Source: Lachnospiraceae bacterium (GTDB taxonomy: Bacteria; Bacillota; Clostridia; Lachnospirales; Lachnospiraceae). From it: DNA of 64,000 nucleotides. Numbering within the stretch: position 1 is the stretch's first letter; each line of letters opens with the position of its first letter. The notes under the pieces were generated by a model that worked only from the letters and a program-made list of their open reading frames with translations, had not been told where the DNA came from and ran no database searches. The DNA is taken from positions 1-64,000 of the forward strand of contig JAILHF010000019.1 of assembly GCA_024696005.1 (NCBI GenBank). The letters run 5' to 3'. Made by a program: the position numbers and the translations under genes. Positions 61,642 to 64,000 of this stretch are shown piece by piece.

Positions 61642-62946
61642 ATGAAAAGATCTGCATTATTCTGTAATATCATCCTGAGCGCAATGCTGCTTGGCGCCTG
61701 CAAAGGACCTTCAACCCCTGATGTCGAGCCCACACCCGAGCCGACCGCCGTTGTCGAAGCAACCCCCACCGAAGCTCCGGCCGAGCCGACACCGACCGAA
61801 AGCGCACCGGAACCGACCGAGGCCGAGGAAGAAGGCCCCATCTCCGTCCATTTCACCGGATCGGCCACGATCCCGGATACCGAGGCGATGAACTTTACCA
61901 AAGACATGTGCGTGGGCTGGAACCTCGGCAACAGCTTCGACGCCATTGACTGCGACTGGCTGAGCGACGAGCTGGATTACGAGGATGCCTGGTGTCAGGC
62001 CAAAGCATCCTACGAGCTGATCAGCACCCTGAAAGAGGCCGGCTTCAAGACGATCCGCATCCCCGTCTCCTGGCACAACCATGTGGACGCGAATAACAAG
62101 ATCAGCGGTCCCTGGCTGGACAGGGTGGAAGAAGTCGTCAAAATGGCCTATGATGAAGGCTTTTACGTGATCCTCAACATCCATCACGATGAGGAGCAAT
62201 TCTATCCTTCCTATGCCAAACTGGACAAGTCCCTGAAATATGTAAAAGACATCTGGAAACAGCTGGCAGAGCGCTTCGCCGATTACGATGAGCACCTGAT
62301 CTTCGAGACCATGAACGAACCCCGTCAGGTAGGGATGGATTACGAATGGTGGATCAACGATACAAGCGCGGATTATGCAAAGGAAAGCTTTGACTGCATC
62401 AACCAGCTCAACCAGGCAGCCGTGGATGCCATACGCGGCAACGGAAAAGGCTTCAACCTTTCCCGCTATATCATGGTGCCCGGTTACTGTGCCTCCACGT
62501 ACTTCACGGCGATCGATGATTTCGTCCTGCCGGAAGACAGCGGCGAAGAAAACAGGCTGATCATTTCGATCCACGCCTACACGCCTTATGAGTTCGCGCT
62601 CAACACGAGCGGGACTACAGCTTTCAGCATCGACAAAAAACAGGGGACTGCGGATATCGACGACTTTGTCCGCAAGCTCTACCAGAAGTTCACCGCCAAG
62701 GGCATCCCCGTCGTTTTGGGTGAATGGGGTGCTCTCGACAAAGACAATTACGATGCGCGTCTCGAGCATGCCGCCTATTTCGTGTATGTATGCGCGCATT
62801 ACGGCATTCCCACCGTTTACTGGGATAACAACGCTTATCAGACGGACGGTGAGAACTTCCAGCTGATCGACCGCAGCACCCTGGAATGGAGATTCCCGGA
62901 GCTGAAAGACCAGATCATATTCTCGGCAAACGAAGAACAGAAATAA
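61642..62946 (+). CDS. GH5 endoglucanase lipoprotein
   Basis: A 434-residue protein from ATG 61642 (GGAG eight bases ahead). Upstream in-frame codons come from the repeat element and are not counted. Lipobox MLLGAC (Cys20) and a Pro/Thr/Glu linker to about residue 65 tether a GH5 catalytic domain: MCVGWNLGNSFD, TIRIPVSWHNHVD, VILNIHHDEEQF, acid/base Glu226 in FETMNEPRQ, HAYTPYEFAL, nucleophile Glu361 in VVLGEWGALDKDN. It cleaves beta-1,4-glucan at the cell surface. No carbohydrate-binding module or dockerin is attached. Confidence 0.93.
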   Translation: MKRSALFCNIILSAMLLGACKGPSTPDVEPTPEPTAVVEATPTEAPAEPTPTESAPEPTEAEEEGPISVHFTGSATIPDTEAMNFTKDMCVGWNLGNSFDAIDCDWLSDELDYEDAWCQAKASYELISTLKEAGFKTIRIPVSWHNHVDANNKISGPWLDRVEEVVKMAYDEGFYVILNIHHDEEQFYPSYAKLDKSLKYVKDIWKQLAERFADYDEHLIFETMNEPRQVGMDYEWWINDTSADYAKESFDCINQLNQAAVDAIRGNGKGFNLSRYIMVPGYCASTYFTAIDDFVLPEDSGEENRLIISIHAYTPYEFALNTSGTTAFSIDKKQGTADIDDFVRKLYQKFTAKGIPVVLGEWGALDKDNYDARLEHAAYFVYVCAHYGIPTVYWDNNAYQTDGENFQLIDRSTLEWRFPELKDQIIFSANEEQK

Positions 62947-63020
62947 GGAAAGCCGCATACATTGGCCATGGTAAACTGATGCCGTAAAACAAAGCAACGG
63001 GATCCCGGGGAGGTGGCATT

Positions 63021-63857
63021 ATGCAGACGGAACGGATCGTTCGTGAGAACCAGTCCAGATATCTGAAACTGCTTTCCAATGATGAGCTCTTCGCAAACGA
63101 AGAAGGGCGCTATTCCTGCTTTGGCGCTTTTGATGAGGATTCCCGGGAGGCGCTCGGCGTGCTGGTGGCGCAGATCCTTCCTGCCTATATCCGCATCGTA
63201 AAGCTTTATACGCTTCCGAAACACCGCAACAGGGGTGTAGCTTCCACTCTCTTAAAACTCGCGACCGATCTGCCCGAGGAGCTGTCTCTTCCTTTTTACG
63301 CGGTTGTCTCCGGCGAAGAAGCAGACCCGGAATTTCTGACAAAAAGGGGTTTCGTCAAAACCGATGACCGTTACTCCTATCTTTCCGGCTGGCTTGAGGA
63401 CCTGGAGGATCTGCCGAGACCGCAGAATCTCCCGTCATCCGCCAGGGTGCTGCCGGCCGACCGTGTGCCCTATGAATCGCTATCCGACTATGTTTTGTCC
63501 TTCGGGCATGATGAACTGCTGCAGTTCCCGGAGATGAAGCTTGACATGAACCGCTTTTCGGACGGAAGCCTGGTTTGCACCAGGGACAAGGAGATCAACG
63601 CGGTCCTTTTGATGGAGGAGCTGGACGAATATATCCAGATCAGCTGGATCCATTGCCGCGACAGCCGTTCCCTCTATCAGATCTTTTCCGTAATGAAAAA
63701 GGCTCTGAAGAGCGAATACGATCCCGAAGCTGAACTGCGTTTCCTGCTCTGCGACAATAAGGGCGAGGAAGCCATCGAAAAAGTATTCCGTTACCGTGAA
63801 AGGATACCCGTACATATTTACAGACTGGAGAAGGAGGTAAACCATGCCGGGGAGTAG
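63021..63857 (+). CDS. GNAT-family acetyltransferase-like protein
   Basis: A 278-residue cytoplasmic protein. The first 110 residues are a GNAT domain: IRIVKLYTLPKHRNRGVAST holds the acetyl-CoA motif (R/Q)xxGxA/G as RNRGVA. The C-terminal half is of unknown fold, perhaps a second GNAT-like lobe (DKEINAVLLMEELDEYIQIS, LRFLLCDNKGEEAIEKVF). GGAGGTG lies ahead of the start. It overlaps the next gene by 14 bases. Substrate unknown. Confidence 0.78.
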   Translation: MQTERIVRENQSRYLKLLSNDELFANEEGRYSCFGAFDEDSREALGVLVAQILPAYIRIVKLYTLPKHRNRGVASTLLKLATDLPEELSLPFYAVVSGEEADPEFLTKRGFVKTDDRYSYLSGWLEDLEDLPRPQNLPSSARVLPADRVPYESLSDYVLSFGHDELLQFPEMKLDMNRFSDGSLVCTRDKEINAVLLMEELDEYIQISWIHCRDSRSLYQIFSVMKKALKSEYDPEAELRFLLCDNKGEEAIEKVFRYRERIPVHIYRLEKEVNHAGE

Positions 63858-64000
63858 CGATGAGCTTGATCAGGAACGAGCGCGCCTTCAGCGATATATC
63901 ACTGCCGCTCAGACAACTACCAGTGCCACACAGACGGATTTTGCCTATCAGGAACTGAATTCACGCTTTGTGACGCTTCAACAACAGTCCGTTGCGACAG
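63844..64000 (+). CDS. Partial gene cut by the window edge, unknown
   Basis: ATG 63844 follows GGAGG at six bases, within the end of the GNAT gene. The 52 visible residues (MPGSSDELDQERARLQRYIT...) are hydrophilic and Gln/Thr-rich, probably helical. Too little is present to name a family. Coupled translation with the GNAT gene suggests a shared operon. Confidence 0.6.
   Translation, partial: MPGSSDELDQERARLQRYITAAQTTTSATQTDFAYQELNSRFVTLQQQSVAT

Overview
This window looks like part of a GC-rich Lachnospiraceae-type (Clostridia) chromosome. Support: Gram-positive style promoters, strong Shine-Dalgarno sites, ClpS/ClpA, c-di-GMP proteins with a LacI-like sensor module, a secreted GH5 cellulase and lipoproteins, and housekeeping genes (carB, ddl, murF, plsC, pgi) with Firmicute-like architecture. 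The family assignment is inference. Nearly all genes are on the minus strand; plus-strand genes are the orphan at 33.7 kb, plsC, the cellulase, a GNAT gene and a gene cut by the right edge.

Layout. (1) 1-1.8 kb: an AT-richer, phage-derived remnant (5'-truncated serine recombinase, MuF-type polymorphic toxin with a small putative immunity gene, a zinc-ribbon mini-protein) next to tRNA-Lys. (2) 2.0-8.5 kb: a lipoprotein, a REC-GGDEF regulator with a broken GGDEF motif, a membrane protein with a Gln-rich repeat tail, and a diguanylate cyclase with a periplasmic-binding-protein-like sensor. (3) 8.6-32.0 kb: a very compact minus-strand run of surface-glycan genes (glycosyltransferases, nucleotide-sugar enzymes, polytopic membrane proteins, an AsnB-type amidotransferase). 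Its upstream end is glf, which overlaps clpA by 4 bp, so the glycan genes appear to continue from the clpS-clpA operon. (4) 32.1-36.9 kb: an aldo/keto reductase, a candidate structured RNA and an orphan protein, then a GtrC-like membrane glucosyltransferase and an amino-acid binding lipoprotein. (5) 36.9-45.2 kb: carB and a complete LIV branched-chain amino acid transporter with promoter and leader terminator. (6) 45.4-64 kb: a secreted Ig-like repeat protein, plsC, a cell-wall operon (GH9-like lipoprotein, ddl, murF, FAD dehydrogenase), a Ca-binding-repeat protein, a TerD-like protein, pgi with a MORN protein, a GH5 cellulase and a GNAT protein.

How the genes work together. The glycan run encodes a WbpP-like 4-epimerase plus a TviB/WbpO-like dehydrogenase (route to a GalNAcA-type sugar), a UDP-glucuronate-epimerase-like enzyme, a PseB-like 4,6-dehydratase, a WecE/RffA-like aminotransferase and UDP-galactopyranose mutase. 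It also has GtrB-like, GtrA and GtrC-like parts of a lipid-linked side-chain decoration route. No initiating phosphoglycosyl transferase, Wzx or clear Wzy was recognised in the window.

The most unusual observations are a dispersed hairpin element present in two copies of different length (45.3 and 61.4 kb), a three-hairpin palindromic insertion translated in frame inside carB, a candidate small structured RNA whose terminator overlaps the promoter of the next gene, a GNAT/acyltransferase/GtrA triple fusion, and the MuF toxin-immunity pair. Everything here was read by eye; no alignment, folding or database search was run.
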